Shown: piece by piece, positions 49,337 through 57,680 of the stretch
How positions within the stretch are numbered: position 1 is the stretch's first letter
Layout of the letters: every line of letters starts with the position of its first letter
Assembly (NCBI RefSeq): GCF_021735935.1
Contig: NZ_WMDZ01000001.1
Coordinates: 2,046,001-2,110,000, forward strand
Length of the DNA stretch: 64,000 nt
Source: Sulfitobacter sp. M39
Lineage (GTDB): Bacteria; Pseudomonadota; Alphaproteobacteria; Rhodobacterales; Rhodobacteraceae
Reading direction: 5' to 3'
Program-made: the position numbers and the translations under genes
Notes under the pieces: generated by a model
Told to the model about the DNA's origin: nothing
Databases searched by the model: none
Seen by the model: the letters and a program-made list of their open reading frames with translations, nothing else

Positions 49337-49759
49337 ATGGCCCTTGAGCGCACATTCTCGATCATCAAACCAGACGCAACACGCCGCAACCTGACCGGCA
49401 AAATCAACGCCAAATTCGAAGACGCCGGCCTGCGCATCGTCGCACAAAAGCGTATTCACATGACAAAGGCGCAAGCCGGCGTTTTCTATGCCGTGCACGC
49501 CGAGCGTCCTTTCTATGACGAACTGTGCGAATTCATGGCGTCCGAGCCTGTTGTTGTTCAGGTTCTCGAAGGCGAAGGTGCCATCGCGAAAAACCGCGAA
49601 GTGATGGGCGCAACCAACCCAGCAGACGCAGCCGAAGGCACGATCCGCGCAGAATTCGCCGAATCCGTTGGCGAAAACTCCGTTCACGGGTCCGACGCGC
49701 CTGAAACAGCCGCAGTCGAAATCGCGTATTTCTTCTCCGGTCTGGAACTGGTTGGCTAA
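49337..49759 (+). CDS. ndk: Nucleoside diphosphate kinase
   Basis: 140 residues, complete. It transfers the terminal phosphate between NTPs and NDPs through a phosphohistidine. The active-site motif [12 protein letters not shown] carries the catalytic His, with the N-terminal [15 protein letters not shown] and the KPDA loop intact. The ATG follows an AGGAGAG ribosome site. A strong terminator follows the gene, so it is probably monocistronic and divergent from the ABC-F gene. Confidence 0.98.
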   Translation: MALERTFSIIKPDATRRNLTGKINAKFEDAGLRIVAQKRIHMTKAQAGVFYAVHAERPFYDELCEFMASEPVVVQVLEGEGAIAKNREVMGATNPADAAEGTIRAEFAESVGENSVHGSDAPETAAVEIAYFFSGLELVG

Positions 49760-49783
49760 ATCTTCACAGGTTTGGACAGATGA

Positions 49784-49815
49784 AAAGGGTCGCAGGCAAC
49801 TGCGGCCCTTTTTTC
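49784..49815 (+). terminator. Intrinsic terminator after ndk
   Basis: AAAGGGTCGCAG, loop GCAA, CTGCGGCCCTTT with one G-U pair, followed by TTTTC. It ends ndk. Confidence 0.85.
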
Positions 49816-49850
49816 ATGCAACGGGGACCACATTACGGCGGCCGATCTGT

Positions 49851-50267
49851 TCAGCCTTTAAGGGTCGGATGGTGTGACGACAGCTCACCGTCCACTGGGC
49901 TCACAGTTTTCATCGGCGCCGTTTGTTCAAGATGACGGTGCAATAGATCGACGTTGCGGATGTTTGCCTTCCAGCCTACGTCAAAGATGTCACCGATCAG
50001 GGGGATCGCACCAATCGCAAGGTCGATGCCCACATTCGCCCCCATACGCGCCAGGACCGACCGGCTTGCGCCCATGCGATGCGCTTCCTTCAGGATATAG
50101 CCCGCTGGTGCCAAAGTCAGAACGTCGCCAACACCGGGTATCAGGCCAAGGATGCTGTCCCAGCCCAGCCGAATGCCCAGCACAGGCACGCGCAGGGCGC
50201 TGTCCATCGTACGGGCAAGGCCACGCAGCCGGTCAAGGTCGTGTTGAACGTCGGGGGTATGTGGCAT
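49851..50267 (-). CDS. DUF4112 family protein
   Basis: 138 residues. The core motif IRLGWDSILGLIPGVGDVLTLAP and the paired glycine-rich segments (VGIDLAIGAIPLIGDIFDVGWKANIRN) are characteristic of DUF4112 small membrane-associated proteins, with two short hydrophobic stretches. Function unknown. The start is uncertain: ATG at 50267, or TTG at 50306 (13 codons more). Convergent with ndk across its terminator. Confidence 0.75.
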   Translation of the reverse strand: MPHTPDVQHDLDRLRGLARTMDSALRVPVLGIRLGWDSILGLIPGVGDVLTLAPAGYILKEAHRMGASRSVLARMGANVGIDLAIGAIPLIGDIFDVGWKANIRNVDLLHRHLEQTAPMKTVSPVDGELSSHHPTLKG

Positions 50268-50360
50268 GGGGCAGTGTGTCCTGTTGGGGCTACGTTTACG
50301 ACCCAACGCCTATGGAGGCTGTGCCGTTCCGCTGCCGCCTTCAGGTTTCGCAAAGGAACC

Positions 50361-50687
50361 TTACGCCTCGCGCACACCGATCAGGTTCATCATGCGTTCG
50401 AATTCAGATCTTCCGGTATCATGGGCACGGGCCTTGATCGCGTCGAACTTGACCCGCAGGGCTTTCTTTTCTTCCCCCTTGCAGTCGTTCCACGGGCGCC
50501 CCTGAAGCCCCATCACCAGAACATAGTACCCGATGAAGTGGGGGCGCTGACCATTTTGCAGCAACCTCTCATAGGCCGCATCGGCACCAAGGTCGCGCAA
50601 TTCGTCGGCAGAGTGGATGCCCGCACGTGCGCAGCTTTCCTCGAACGCGGGGCCAAGATTGCGGATGGAAGAAACAGGGTCAGTCAT
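50361..50687 (-). CDS. TfoX/Sxy C-terminal-domain protein
   Basis: 108 residues. It begins MTDPVSSIRNLGPAFEESCARAGIHSADELRDLGADAAYERLL, matching the TfoX C-terminal helix-hairpin-helix domain (helix NLGPAFEES, then GIHSADELRDLG). TfoX in Haemophilus promotes competence, but stand-alone C-terminal domains have unknown roles. It continues HFIGYYVLVMGLQGRPWNDC and KKALRVKFDAIKAR. It lies 93 bp from the DUF4112 gene on the same strand. Confidence 0.78.
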   Translation of the reverse strand: MTDPVSSIRNLGPAFEESCARAGIHSADELRDLGADAAYERLLQNGQRPHFIGYYVLVMGLQGRPWNDCKGEEKKALRVKFDAIKARAHDTGRSEFERMMNLIGVREA

Positions 50688-51064
50688 ACCGGGCTGTTTA
50701 TACCGCAGCGTGCCGCCTGTCACTTTCAGATGCTGGCGTAATCCGTAAATATCACCGGCTGGGGTTTTTCCGGCGCGGGTTTGGGTGGGGCGGATTGTTG
50801 CTGCTGCGGCGATTGCTTGGTCATGGGTCTTCTCCGGCTTGTGTTGGTCTCTCCGTTTCAGGGGCTACCAACGTTCGGGCGGCCCTTTCGTTCACGGTGA
50901 AGTCGAAAACTGCCGGTTTAAGGGCCGGATATGGGCGGTTTTGGGGCGAAACTGTGCCATTTAAGCCATGCGTTTTCCGCATATCCACTATGGTTTGCAC
51001 CTTTGCTGCACCGCGCACATATGACGGTCACGGGCATCGAAGCCCTGAAATGGAAAGCTGGAAA
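50688..51064. other. 377-bp stretch with only a 32-codon candidate gene
   Basis: From the TfoX-type gene start to the 55-residue gene start there is no recognised gene except the 32-codon reading at 50726-50824 (minus), described separately. The part 50825-51064 contains AT-rich patches and the promoter expected for the small plus-strand gene, and no strong hairpin I can see. Confidence 0.7.
50726..50824 (-). CDS. Candidate 32-residue protein
   Basis: The reading frame starts with ATG at 50824, seven bases after a GGAG ribosome site, and codes for a Gln/Pro/Lys-rich peptide (MTKQSPQQQQ, APPKPAPEKPQP) that ends VIFTDYASI before TGA. It has no hydrophobic segment. I do not recognise it. The good ribosome site and the non-random ending support translation, but at this length chance is possible. 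Confidence 0.4.
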   Translation of the reverse strand: MTKQSPQQQQSAPPKPAPEKPQPVIFTDYASI

Positions 51065-51232
51065 ATGAAAACCGAAGCTACATACAAAACCGCCACTCCG
51101 GTCGAAGTCGACCGTCTTCTTGCCGAAGCGAACGCGCTGCGCAGTGCCTATATCTCTGCCGCTGTTGCCAAAGCATCGCGCAAGTTTACAGGCCTGTTCC
51201 GCACCGCACCCCGCGGCACGGCAGCAGCCTAA
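51065..51232 (+). CDS. Small basic protein of unknown function
   Basis: 55 residues: MKTEATYKTATPVEVDRLLAE, an Ala-rich helix (ALRSAYISAAVAKASRKFTG) and a basic tail. Pattern and place, 83 bp before a DUF1127 gene, resemble small stress-related proteins found with DUF1127 genes in Rhodobacteraceae, as I recall. It could also start at 51050. A hairpin CAGCG-CTT-CGCTG follows the stop at about 51238. Confidence 0.6.
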   Translation: MKTEATYKTATPVEVDRLLAEANALRSAYISAAVAKASRKFTGLFRTAPRGTAAA

Positions 51233-51315
51233 ACCGCCAGCGCTTCGCTGACGGAACATACCAAACCGAATGCGGTGGATAGGCCGCCGCATAGACGTGA
51301 AAGAGAGAATAAGAA

Positions 51316-51534
51316 ATGAGCTATACATCCACATATACCGCCGCACCTGTTGTGGGTCTGATGCCCAAGCTGCGCCAGTCGCTTGATGCATTCCGTGCCT
51401 ACAGCGCTGATCAACGCGCCAAACGCCAGACCTTCCGCGAGCTGTCGGCGATGAATGACCGAGATCTGGCAGATATCGGTGTTGCACGTGGCGAGATCCG
51501 CCATATTGCCTCGCAAGCGGTTGCCCTGCGCTAA
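51316..51534 (+). CDS. DUF1127 small basic protein (YjiS-like)
   Basis: 72 residues ending in the DUF1127 motif TFRELSAMNDRDLADIGVARGEIRHIA, which is the DUF1127 hallmark. In Rhodobacter sphaeroides a DUF1127 protein (CcaF1) binds RNA and is cotranscribed with CcsR small RNAs that carry CCUCCUCCC loops. Here the 3' end of the gene is followed by a terminator whose loop is CCTCCC, a similar arrangement. The N-terminal part (MSYTSTYTAAPVVGLMPKLR) is variable in the family. Likely stress-induced, from the family; not shown here. Confidence 0.85.
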   Translation: MSYTSTYTAAPVVGLMPKLRQSLDAFRAYSADQRAKRQTFRELSAMNDRDLADIGVARGEIRHIASQAVALR

Positions 51535-51855
51535 CAACGACGCCGAACGCCACAAGAATTTTCCCGCCGCAAAGTCCTCCCACTTTGCGGCGGTTTTATT
51601 TTGTCTGATCAGACGCTTATGCGGTGAAATCCGGCGCTGATGATTCCCCCAATCAGCCACTGCGTCGCTTGATATTTTCCCCAAAAGCCCCAACCGCCGC
51701 TGCGGCCTCCGAAACAGCGTTTCGCGATCAAAGCGCTTGCCAGAATAATATTCCTGACCAAGAATGAATGACACCACCGCGGACTTGCTTGACGCTGCGC
51801 CATTGAAGCGCGGCTGCGTCATGTTACCTCCCCCTTAGACGTAACGGAGAATATC
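51535..51855. other. 321-bp stretch between the DUF1127 gene and the amino-acid transporter operon
   Basis: It holds the terminator at 51564-51597 and, on the minus strand, a strong GGGGGAGG sequence before an ATG at 51822. The reading from that ATG runs opposite to the terminator and the DUF1127 gene, so I do not call it as a gene. The rest of the stretch contains no recognised feature. Confidence 0.6.
51564..51597 (+). terminator. Terminator with a CCTCCC loop after the DUF1127 gene
   Basis: CCGCCGCAAAGT, loop CCTCCC, ACTTTGCGGCGG: a perfect 12-bp stem followed by TTTTATTTTG. It is a strong intrinsic terminator whose loop matches the anti-Shine-Dalgarno CCUCC core of cuckoo/CcsR-type small RNAs known downstream of DUF1127 genes. 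A stable 3'-end RNA is likely. Confidence 0.85.
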
Positions 51856-52608
51856 ATGATCAAACACGCCACACTCACCGCAATCGCCCTTGCTACCGGC
51901 GTCAGTGCTGCTCAGGCAGAGACGCTGAATGTCGGCATGTCGGGCGGGTACTTTCCCTTTACCTTCGTAAAGCTTGACGAGCTTCAAGGGTTCGAGGTCG
52001 ATTTCATCAACGCCGTCGCCAAGGAAACCGGCGACGAGGTGAATTTCGTCACCATGTCCTTTTCCGGCCTGATCGGCGCGCTGGAATCCGGCCGCATCGA
52101 CACGATCGCCAACCAGATCACCATCACCCCCGAACGCGAGGCGAAATTCGCCTTTTCGCAGCCCTATGTCTTTGACGGGGCGCAGGTCGTGGTGAAAGAG
52201 GGCAACGAAGACACCATCGGCAGTGTCGAGGATCTGAGCGGAAAGACCGTTGCGGTCAACCTCGGCTCCAACTTCGAGGAACTGTTGAACGAACTGCCAA
52301 ATGCGGGCGAGATCGACATTCGCACCTATGAAAGCAACATTGCGCAAGACACGGCCCTTGGTCGCGTGGATGCCTTTGTGATGGACCGCGTTTCCTCGGC
52401 CCAGCTGATCGCGGAAAGCCCGCTGCCGCTGGCGCTTGCGGGCAAACCCTTTAGCGAGATCCGCAACGCGCTGCCCTTCCGCAACGATGACGAAGGTCAG
52501 GCCCTGCGTGACCGGTTTGACGCCGCGATCACCAAGCTGAAAGAAGACGGCACCCTGACCGAGATTTCGGAAAAATGGTTCGGCTCTGACATCACAACAG
52601 CCGAGTAA
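51856..52608 (+). CDS. Amino-acid ABC transporter substrate-binding protein
   Basis: 250 residues. A signal peptide (MIKHATLTAIALATGVSAAQA) is followed by a family-3 solute-binding domain: ETLNVGMSGGYFPFTFVK, DFINAVAKETGDEVNF, IANQITITPEREAKFAFSQPY, VDAFVMDRVSSAQ. These bind polar or sulfur amino acids such as cystine or glutamine in the periplasm. The ATG follows ACGGAGAATATC. It heads an operon with one permease and one ATPase. Confidence 0.92.
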   Translation: MIKHATLTAIALATGVSAAQAETLNVGMSGGYFPFTFVKLDELQGFEVDFINAVAKETGDEVNFVTMSFSGLIGALESGRIDTIANQITITPEREAKFAFSQPYVFDGAQVVVKEGNEDTIGSVEDLSGKTVAVNLGSNFEELLNELPNAGEIDIRTYESNIAQDTALGRVDAFVMDRVSSAQLIAESPLPLALAGKPFSEIRNALPFRNDDEGQALRDRFDAAITKLKEDGTLTEISEKWFGSDITTAE

Positions 52609-52614
52609 CACAAG

Positions 52615-53289
52615 ATGCGGGGACTGGATTTCGAATATATGTGGGGCTTGCTGCCCGTGTTGCTGGGCTATGTCCCGCTGACGCTGTTCATGGCGTTTGT
52701 GGGCATGGTCTGCGCATTGGTGCTGGCCTCGGTGCTCGCGGTTGAACGGGTGTTTCGGGTTCCGGTCCTCGACGTTTTTGTGCGGCTGTTCATCAGCTTC
52801 TTTCGCGGCACGCCGTTGTTGGTGCAGTTGTTCCTGTTCTACTACGGCCTGCCGCAAGTCCTGAGTTTTCTTGGCAAGATCGACGGCGTCACCGCGACCA
52901 TCATGGGGCTGACGCTGCATTTCTCGGCCTATATGGCGGAAAGCATCCGCGCCGCCATTCTGGGTGTGGACCGCAGCCAGTGGGAGGCCGCGCAGGCCGT
53001 TGGCATGACCCAAGGCCAGATGATGCGCCAGATTATTCTGCCACAAGCCTCGAGGGTCGCGGCACCGACATTGGTGAACTACTTTATCGATATGATCAAA
53101 GGCACCTCGCTGGCCTTTACCCTTGGCGTGACCGAACTGATGGGGGCGACCCAGAAAGAGGCGGCGGGCAGCTTCCTCTACTTCGAAGCCTTTCTCGTCG
53201 TCGCCGCGATCTATTGGGTCATGGTAGAGACATTGGCCTTCGCACAGCGTCACCTAGAGGTCTATCTGAACAAGGCACATGCGCGATGA
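52615..53289 (+). CDS. Amino-acid ABC transporter permease (HisM family)
   Basis: 224 residues with about five hydrophobic segments. The EAA-type coupling motif is EAAQAVGMTQGQMMRQIILPQA around residues 123-144, and FISFFRGTPLLVQLFLFYYG is the typical amino-acid permease signature. It would form a homodimer, as only one permease gene is present. It starts 6 bp after the binding-protein stop, and the stop overlaps the ATPase start as ATGA. Confidence 0.93.
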   Translation: MRGLDFEYMWGLLPVLLGYVPLTLFMAFVGMVCALVLASVLAVERVFRVPVLDVFVRLFISFFRGTPLLVQLFLFYYGLPQVLSFLGKIDGVTATIMGLTLHFSAYMAESIRAAILGVDRSQWEAAQAVGMTQGQMMRQIILPQASRVAAPTLVNYFIDMIKGTSLAFTLGVTELMGATQKEAAGSFLYFEAFLVVAAIYWVMVETLAFAQRHLEVYLNKAHAR

Positions 53290-54068
53290 CCACGACACAA
53301 AGCAATCCAGCGACGGGCAGCGCGACGGGTGACGGGATCACCATATCCGGCCTGACCAAATCCTTTGGCAGCACCGCGGTGCTGAAAGACATCTCGCTTG
53401 ATATCGCCCAAGGAGAACGGGTGGTGATCATCGGGCCGTCGGGCACGGGGAAGTCCACCTTGCTGCGCTGCCTGAACTTTCTTGACGCGCCTGATGCGGG
53501 CATCATCCGCATTGGCGATATGTCTGTCGATGCAGCTACGGCGAAACGGGCCGATATTCTGGCGCTGCGGCGGCGGACGTCCTTCGTGTTTCAGAACTAC
53601 GCGCTGTTTGCCAACAAGACCGCACGCGAGAATATCACTCAGGCGCTGATCACCGTTCAGGGCTATAGCAAGGCGGAGGCCAACGCCCGTGCCGATGCGA
53701 CGCTGCGCGAAACTGGTCTGTTCGAGAAAGCCGATAGCTATCCCGCAGCACTGTCGGGCGGCCAGCAGCAACGGGTGGGCATCGGCCGCGCGATGGCGCT
53801 GGATGCGGATCTGATGCTGTTTGACGAACCGACCTCGGCGCTGGACCCCGAATGGGTGGGAGAGGTGCTCGACCTCATGCGGCGCGTGGCCGAGAAACGA
53901 CAGACCATGCTGATCGTGACCCACGAGATCCAGTTCGCGCGCGAGATTGCGGATCGGATCGTCTTTATGGACGAGGGACGGATTGTCGAACAGGGCCCAC
54001 CGGCAGAACTGCTTGATGCGCCCAAAGACCCGCGCACCCAATCCTTCTTGCGGCGTGTCACGGGCTAG
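53286..54068 (+). CDS. Amino-acid ABC transporter ATP-binding protein
   Basis: 260 residues. Walker A GPSGTGKSTLLR, Q-loop VFQNYALF, signature LSGGQQQRVGIGRAMA, Walker B LMLFDEPTSALDPE and H-loop VTHEIQFA are intact. It belongs to the polar amino-acid (HisP/GlnQ) type. The N-terminus MTTTQSNPATGSATG is a non-conserved extension. Three-gene operon with the binding protein and permease. Convergent with the DeoR gene after 3 bp. Confidence 0.95.
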   Translation: MTTTQSNPATGSATGDGITISGLTKSFGSTAVLKDISLDIAQGERVVIIGPSGTGKSTLLRCLNFLDAPDAGIIRIGDMSVDAATAKRADILALRRRTSFVFQNYALFANKTARENITQALITVQGYSKAEANARADATLRETGLFEKADSYPAALSGGQQQRVGIGRAMALDADLMLFDEPTSALDPEWVGEVLDLMRRVAEKRQTMLIVTHEIQFAREIADRIVFMDEGRIVEQGPPAELLDAPKDPRTQSFLRRVTG

Positions 54069-54071
54069 GGA

Positions 54072-54839
54072 CTAGACCTTGATCACCGTGCACCCATGGG
54101 CGGTGGCGCGGGACAGCAGATCGGGCGACAGCGCGGCCCCTGTGACAAGGTAATCATAGGCCCAGATCTCCCCGTGCTGGCAGGCAAGGTCCAAATCCGC
54201 CTTGCCCTGATCGGCCACCAGGATCGTTGTCTTGGCGCAGCCGGCAATCGCCTTGCGCGCCAGCACCTCGTCCGAGTTATAGTCCATCACCGCGCCCGAC
54301 CCCGACAGCCCGCCGCAGCTGAACACCGCGTAATCCATGCGGTAACCCGCAAAAAACGCCAGCGCTGCAGCGCCGATCAGATCCAGATCGCGCATCCGTA
54401 CATTGCCGCCCGCCAGCTCTACCACCACGCCCGCGGCATTCTGCAGGGCGCAAACCGCGTGGATGCTGTTGGTCGCGACGAATAGGTCTTTGTGCGACGA
54501 CAGAAACCGCGCGCAATGCTCCACCGTCGTCCCCGTCCCAAGCGCCACCCGTGCGCCGTCGGGGATCAGGTTCTTGACCGCCAAGGCGATGCGCTGCTTT
54601 TCCTGTCGCGCGATGGTTTCGCGGGGCAGGTAGCCGATGTTCTCGCTTTGCTGGCGCAGCTGCACCTTTCCCTTGCGACGCTGCACCAGTGCCGCGTCAT
54701 CAAGGTCGCGCAGGTCGGCGCGGATGGTCTGCACCGAGACATCCAAACGCTGCGATAGTTCGGCAGGGGACAAAGCGTCGTTCTGCGACAGCAGCGCAAT
54801 GATCCTGTCGCGCCGGTCAGTCAGAGTAGGTCGCGCCAT
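54072..54839 (-). CDS. DeoR family transcriptional regulator
   Basis: 255 residues. N-terminal winged helix (DRRDRIIALLSQNDALSPAEL, then QRLDVSVQTIRADLRDLDD) and C-terminal sugar-phosphate-binding DeoR sensor domain (GTGTTVEHCARFL, AVFSCGGLSGSGAVMDYNSDEV). DeoR-family repressors usually respond to phosphorylated sugars or nucleoside derivatives. It reads away from the operon at 55009, and a palindrome with TTTCG/CGAAA halves lies before that operon, a likely operator. A TTTTC/GAAAA pair (54843-54856) lies just before its own start, compatible with autoregulation. Confidence 0.92.
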   Translation of the reverse strand: MARPTLTDRRDRIIALLSQNDALSPAELSQRLDVSVQTIRADLRDLDDAALVQRRKGKVQLRQQSENIGYLPRETIARQEKQRIALAVKNLIPDGARVALGTGTTVEHCARFLSSHKDLFVATNSIHAVCALQNAAGVVVELAGGNVRMRDLDLIGAAALAFFAGYRMDYAVFSCGGLSGSGAVMDYNSDEVLARKAIAGCAKTTILVADQGKADLDLACQHGEIWAYDYLVTGAALSPDLLSRATAHGCTVIKV

Positions 54840-54972
54840 CTATTTTCCTTCGAAAACAACTCAAGGTTAGCCGGACCCTAGAGCGACCCCGTCCACGGCG
54901 CAATATAATTAAATCCGTTACGTAAATGTCATAAATCTGTAGCGTAAGATGGGAATAAGGCGAGCGTGAAAT

Positions 54973-54988
54973 GCTTTCGTACGAAAGC
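54973..54988. promoter_or_regulatory. Perfect 16-bp palindrome, candidate DeoR operator
   Basis: GCTTTCGTACGAAAGC is its own reverse complement. It lies 20 bp before the binding-protein start at 55009. TTTCG-type half-sites are common in DeoR-family operators, and the regulator gene is divergent next door. A shorter palindrome TTACGTAA lies at 54918-54925. Confidence 0.65.
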
Positions 54989-55008
54989 TACTTTTTCAGG
55001 AGAGCCCC

Positions 55009-55977
55009 ATGAAAACCATCCTCACCACCACCGCTTTTGCCCTGATGGCCAGCACGGCCCTTGCAGATACAATCACACTTTACACCTCGCAGCCCAATGC
55101 CGACGCGCAGCAGACTGTGGACGCCTTCAAAGCCGCCAACCCCGATACCGATGTCGAATGGGTCCGCGACGGCACGACCAAACTGATGGCCCGTCTGCGC
55201 GCCGAGATTGAGGCAGGTAACCCGCAGCCCGACGTGCTGCTGATCGCCGACACCGTGACACTGGAAGGCATGGCCCAAGACGGTCTGCTGACCGCCTACC
55301 AATCCCCCGAGGCTGCCAATTATGACAGCGCGCTTTATTCTGCCGATGGCTTCTATCACTCGACCAAACTGATCACGACAGGCATCGTCTATAACACCGG
55401 CATCGAGACGGCCCCAACCTCGTGGAACGACCTGAGCGATGCGGCCGTGAAAGGGCAGGTGGCCATGCCATCTCCGCTGTATTCCGGTGCGGCGCTGATC
55501 CATCTGGCGACCCTGACCGGCGATGACAGTCTTGGCTGGGGCTATTACGAACAACTGGCGGAAAACGACGCCCGCGCCCAAGGCGGCAACGGTGGCACGT
55601 TCAAGGCCGTGGCCTCGGGCGAGAAACCTTATGGCATGGTCGTCGACTTCCTTGCGATCCGCAACAAGGCCGAAGGGTCGCCTGTCGAATTCGTCTTCCC
55701 GTCCGAGGGCGTATCCTATGTGACCGAGCCTGTGGCGATCATGTCGACCGCCAAGAACGTCGAAGGCGCACAGAAGTTCGTCGATTTTCTGCTGAGCGCG
55801 GAAGGTCAGGATGTGGTGCTTGAGATGGGCTATATCCCCGCGCGTGACGGCATGGGTGTGCCGGCCGGTTTCCCTGCACGCGAAGACATCAAACTGATGG
55901 ATTTCGATCCCGCGACCGCATTGAAGGACGCCGAAGCCAACAAGGCCAAATTCACAGAGCTGTTTGGCGCCGAGTAA
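55009..55977 (+). CDS. ABC transporter substrate-binding protein (iron/phosphosugar type)
   Basis: 322 residues with a signal peptide (MKTILTTTAFALMASTALA). It belongs to the family of FbpA, AfuA, PhnS and PgtC-like proteins: TITLYTSQPNADAQQTVDAF, VLLIADTVTLEGMAQDGLL, IVYNTGIETAPTSWNDLSD. Related proteins bind ferric iron, hexose phosphates, phosphoglycerate or phosphonates. No tyrosine pair typical for iron is clearly placed, and the operon encodes phosphoesterase-like enzymes, which favours an organic phosphate. The ATG follows CAGGAGAG. Its TAA overlaps the permease ATG. Confidence 0.88.
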   Translation: MKTILTTTAFALMASTALADTITLYTSQPNADAQQTVDAFKAANPDTDVEWVRDGTTKLMARLRAEIEAGNPQPDVLLIADTVTLEGMAQDGLLTAYQSPEAANYDSALYSADGFYHSTKLITTGIVYNTGIETAPTSWNDLSDAAVKGQVAMPSPLYSGAALIHLATLTGDDSLGWGYYEQLAENDARAQGGNGGTFKAVASGEKPYGMVVDFLAIRNKAEGSPVEFVFPSEGVSYVTEPVAIMSTAKNVEGAQKFVDFLLSAEGQDVVLEMGYIPARDGMGVPAGFPAREDIKLMDFDPATALKDAEANKAKFTELFGAE

Positions 55978-57680
55978 TGAGCGTTTTGACAAAAAACGGG
56001 GGCAGCCGGTCCGAGGGGTGGCTGCTCTCTACCATTTTGATTGTGGCGATCACCCTGACCCTTGCGCCGGTGCTGCGCCTGTTTGTCGAGGGGGTGACGG
56101 ATCAAGACGCTGTGGGCCTGTCGCTTGCGGGCGAGGTGCTGCGCCAGCCATCGACGCTGAGCGCGCTGAAACATTCACTGGTGACCGCAGGGTTTGGCAC
56201 CTTGGTCTCGGTGGTTCTGGGGTCTGCCTTTGCGTTTCTGGTGGCGCTGACCGATCTGCGCGCCAAGGCGGCGCTGGTGTTCTGCCTGATGATCCCGATG
56301 ATGATCCCGCCCCAGATTACTGCGTTATCATGGACCCAGATCATGGGGCCGTCGTCGGTGTTGCTCAAGACCTTGGGGATGGCCCCGCCGCTGGGGTCAC
56401 CGCAGCCGCTCTATTCGGCGCAAGGTATCATTCTGTTGCTGGGCATCCAGCATATGTCGATCATTTTCCTGACCCTGCGTGCAGGTCTGCGGGCCATCCC
56501 GCAAGAGGTGGTAGAGGCGGCGCGCATCAGTGGCGCGCGGGGGCTGCGCACGTGGTGGCAGGTGGTCATGCCCCTGACCCTGCCCAGTTTGGCGGCGGGA
56601 ACCGCGATCACCTTTGTCACCGCCCTTGGCAACTTTGGCATTCCTGCGATGCTGGGTATTCCGGCGGGCTATGCGACCCTGCCGACACTGGTTTACCAAA
56701 AGCTGGCGGGCATGGGCACCAGCGTGCTGGCCGAGGTATCGATCCTCGCCATGCTGATCGGTGCGGTGGCTGTAACGGGCATCCTGACGCAACGGTTCTT
56801 CCAATCGCGCCAACGGGTCTATCTGGTGGGGGCCACCTCGCGCCCCTTGGCGATCCCGCTTGGGGCGGCGCGTCTGCCGGTTGAGGTGTTGCTATGGGCC
56901 GTGGTCTACACGATCCTTGTGTTGCCCATGTTTGGCCTGCTGGCGACCTCGCTGGTGCCTGCCTATGGCGTGCCACTGCGGCTTGATACTGTAACCCTTC
57001 AGGCGTGGACCGAGGTGCTGCTGCGCCAGCCGGTCACGACGCGGGCCTTTGCGAACTCTTTTGGTCTGGCGATCGGCGCGGCGGCTGTGCTCATGCTGCT
57101 CTGCCTGCCGCTGGCGTGGTTGATGGAGCGGAACCCGACGCGGCTGTCGCGGCTGTTCGATAGCCTGCTGGATCTGCCCTATGCCTTGCCCGGTGTGGTG
57201 CTGTCGATTGCAATGATCCTGCTGCTGATCAAGCTGCCGTTCACCGATGCGACGCTGTACGGCACGATCTGGATCATCTTCTTTGCCTATCTGGCGCGGT
57301 TCTTCGCGGTGATGTTCCGCCCCGTGCAAGCGAGCCTCAAGCAGTTGGACCCCGCCATGGGCGAAGCCGCGCAAACGGTGGGGGCATCGCTGTTCCAGCG
57401 GCTGCGCGATGTGATCGTGCCGCTGTCGGCACCGGCGGCGGCGGCAGGGGCGATCCTTGTGTTTCTCACCGCGTTTAACGAACTCACGGTTTCCGCGCTG
57501 CTCTGGTCCTCGGGGACCGAGACGTTGGGCGTGGTCATTTTCAATCTGGACGACAGTGGCGAGACCGCAATGGCCAGCGCGCTGGCGATGACCATCGTGC
57601 TGGTGGTTATGGCGCTGATGGTGCTGGTGCAGCTGATGTCCCGACGTTTCCCGAAAGGAGTAGTCCCATGGCAGACATAA
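55977..57680 (+). CDS. ABC transporter double permease (FbpB/AfuB type)
   Basis: 567 residues, two permease halves in one chain with about twelve hydrophobic segments. EAA-type coupling motifs are seen in each half: VVEAARISGARGLRTWWQVV and MGEAAQTVGASLFQRLRDVI. This fused arrangement is normal for the iron/phosphosugar/phosphonate class. It works with the binding protein upstream and the ATPase downstream, whose start overlaps its end by 13 bp. Confidence 0.92.
   Translation: MSVLTKNGGSRSEGWLLSTILIVAITLTLAPVLRLFVEGVTDQDAVGLSLAGEVLRQPSTLSALKHSLVTAGFGTLVSVVLGSAFAFLVALTDLRAKAALVFCLMIPMMIPPQITALSWTQIMGPSSVLLKTLGMAPPLGSPQPLYSAQGIILLLGIQHMSIIFLTLRAGLRAIPQEVVEAARISGARGLRTWWQVVMPLTLPSLAAGTAITFVTALGNFGIPAMLGIPAGYATLPTLVYQKLAGMGTSVLAEVSILAMLIGAVAVTGILTQRFFQSRQRVYLVGATSRPLAIPLGAARLPVEVLLWAVVYTILVLPMFGLLATSLVPAYGVPLRLDTVTLQAWTEVLLRQPVTTRAFANSFGLAIGAAAVLMLLCLPLAWLMERNPTRLSRLFDSLLDLPYALPGVVLSIAMILLLIKLPFTDATLYGTIWIIFFAYLARFFAVMFRPVQASLKQLDPAMGEAAQTVGASLFQRLRDVIVPLSAPAAAAGAILVFLTAFNELTVSALLWSSGTETLGVVIFNLDDSGETAMASALAMTIVLVVMALMVLVQLMSRRFPKGVVPWQT

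Noticed and set aside
51835..53253. Long 472-codon minus-strand reading opposite the amino-acid transporter genes
   Set aside because: The plus-strand genes here have clear family motifs. The reverse reading is rich in His, Arg and Gln and matches no family; it is a by-product of high GC.
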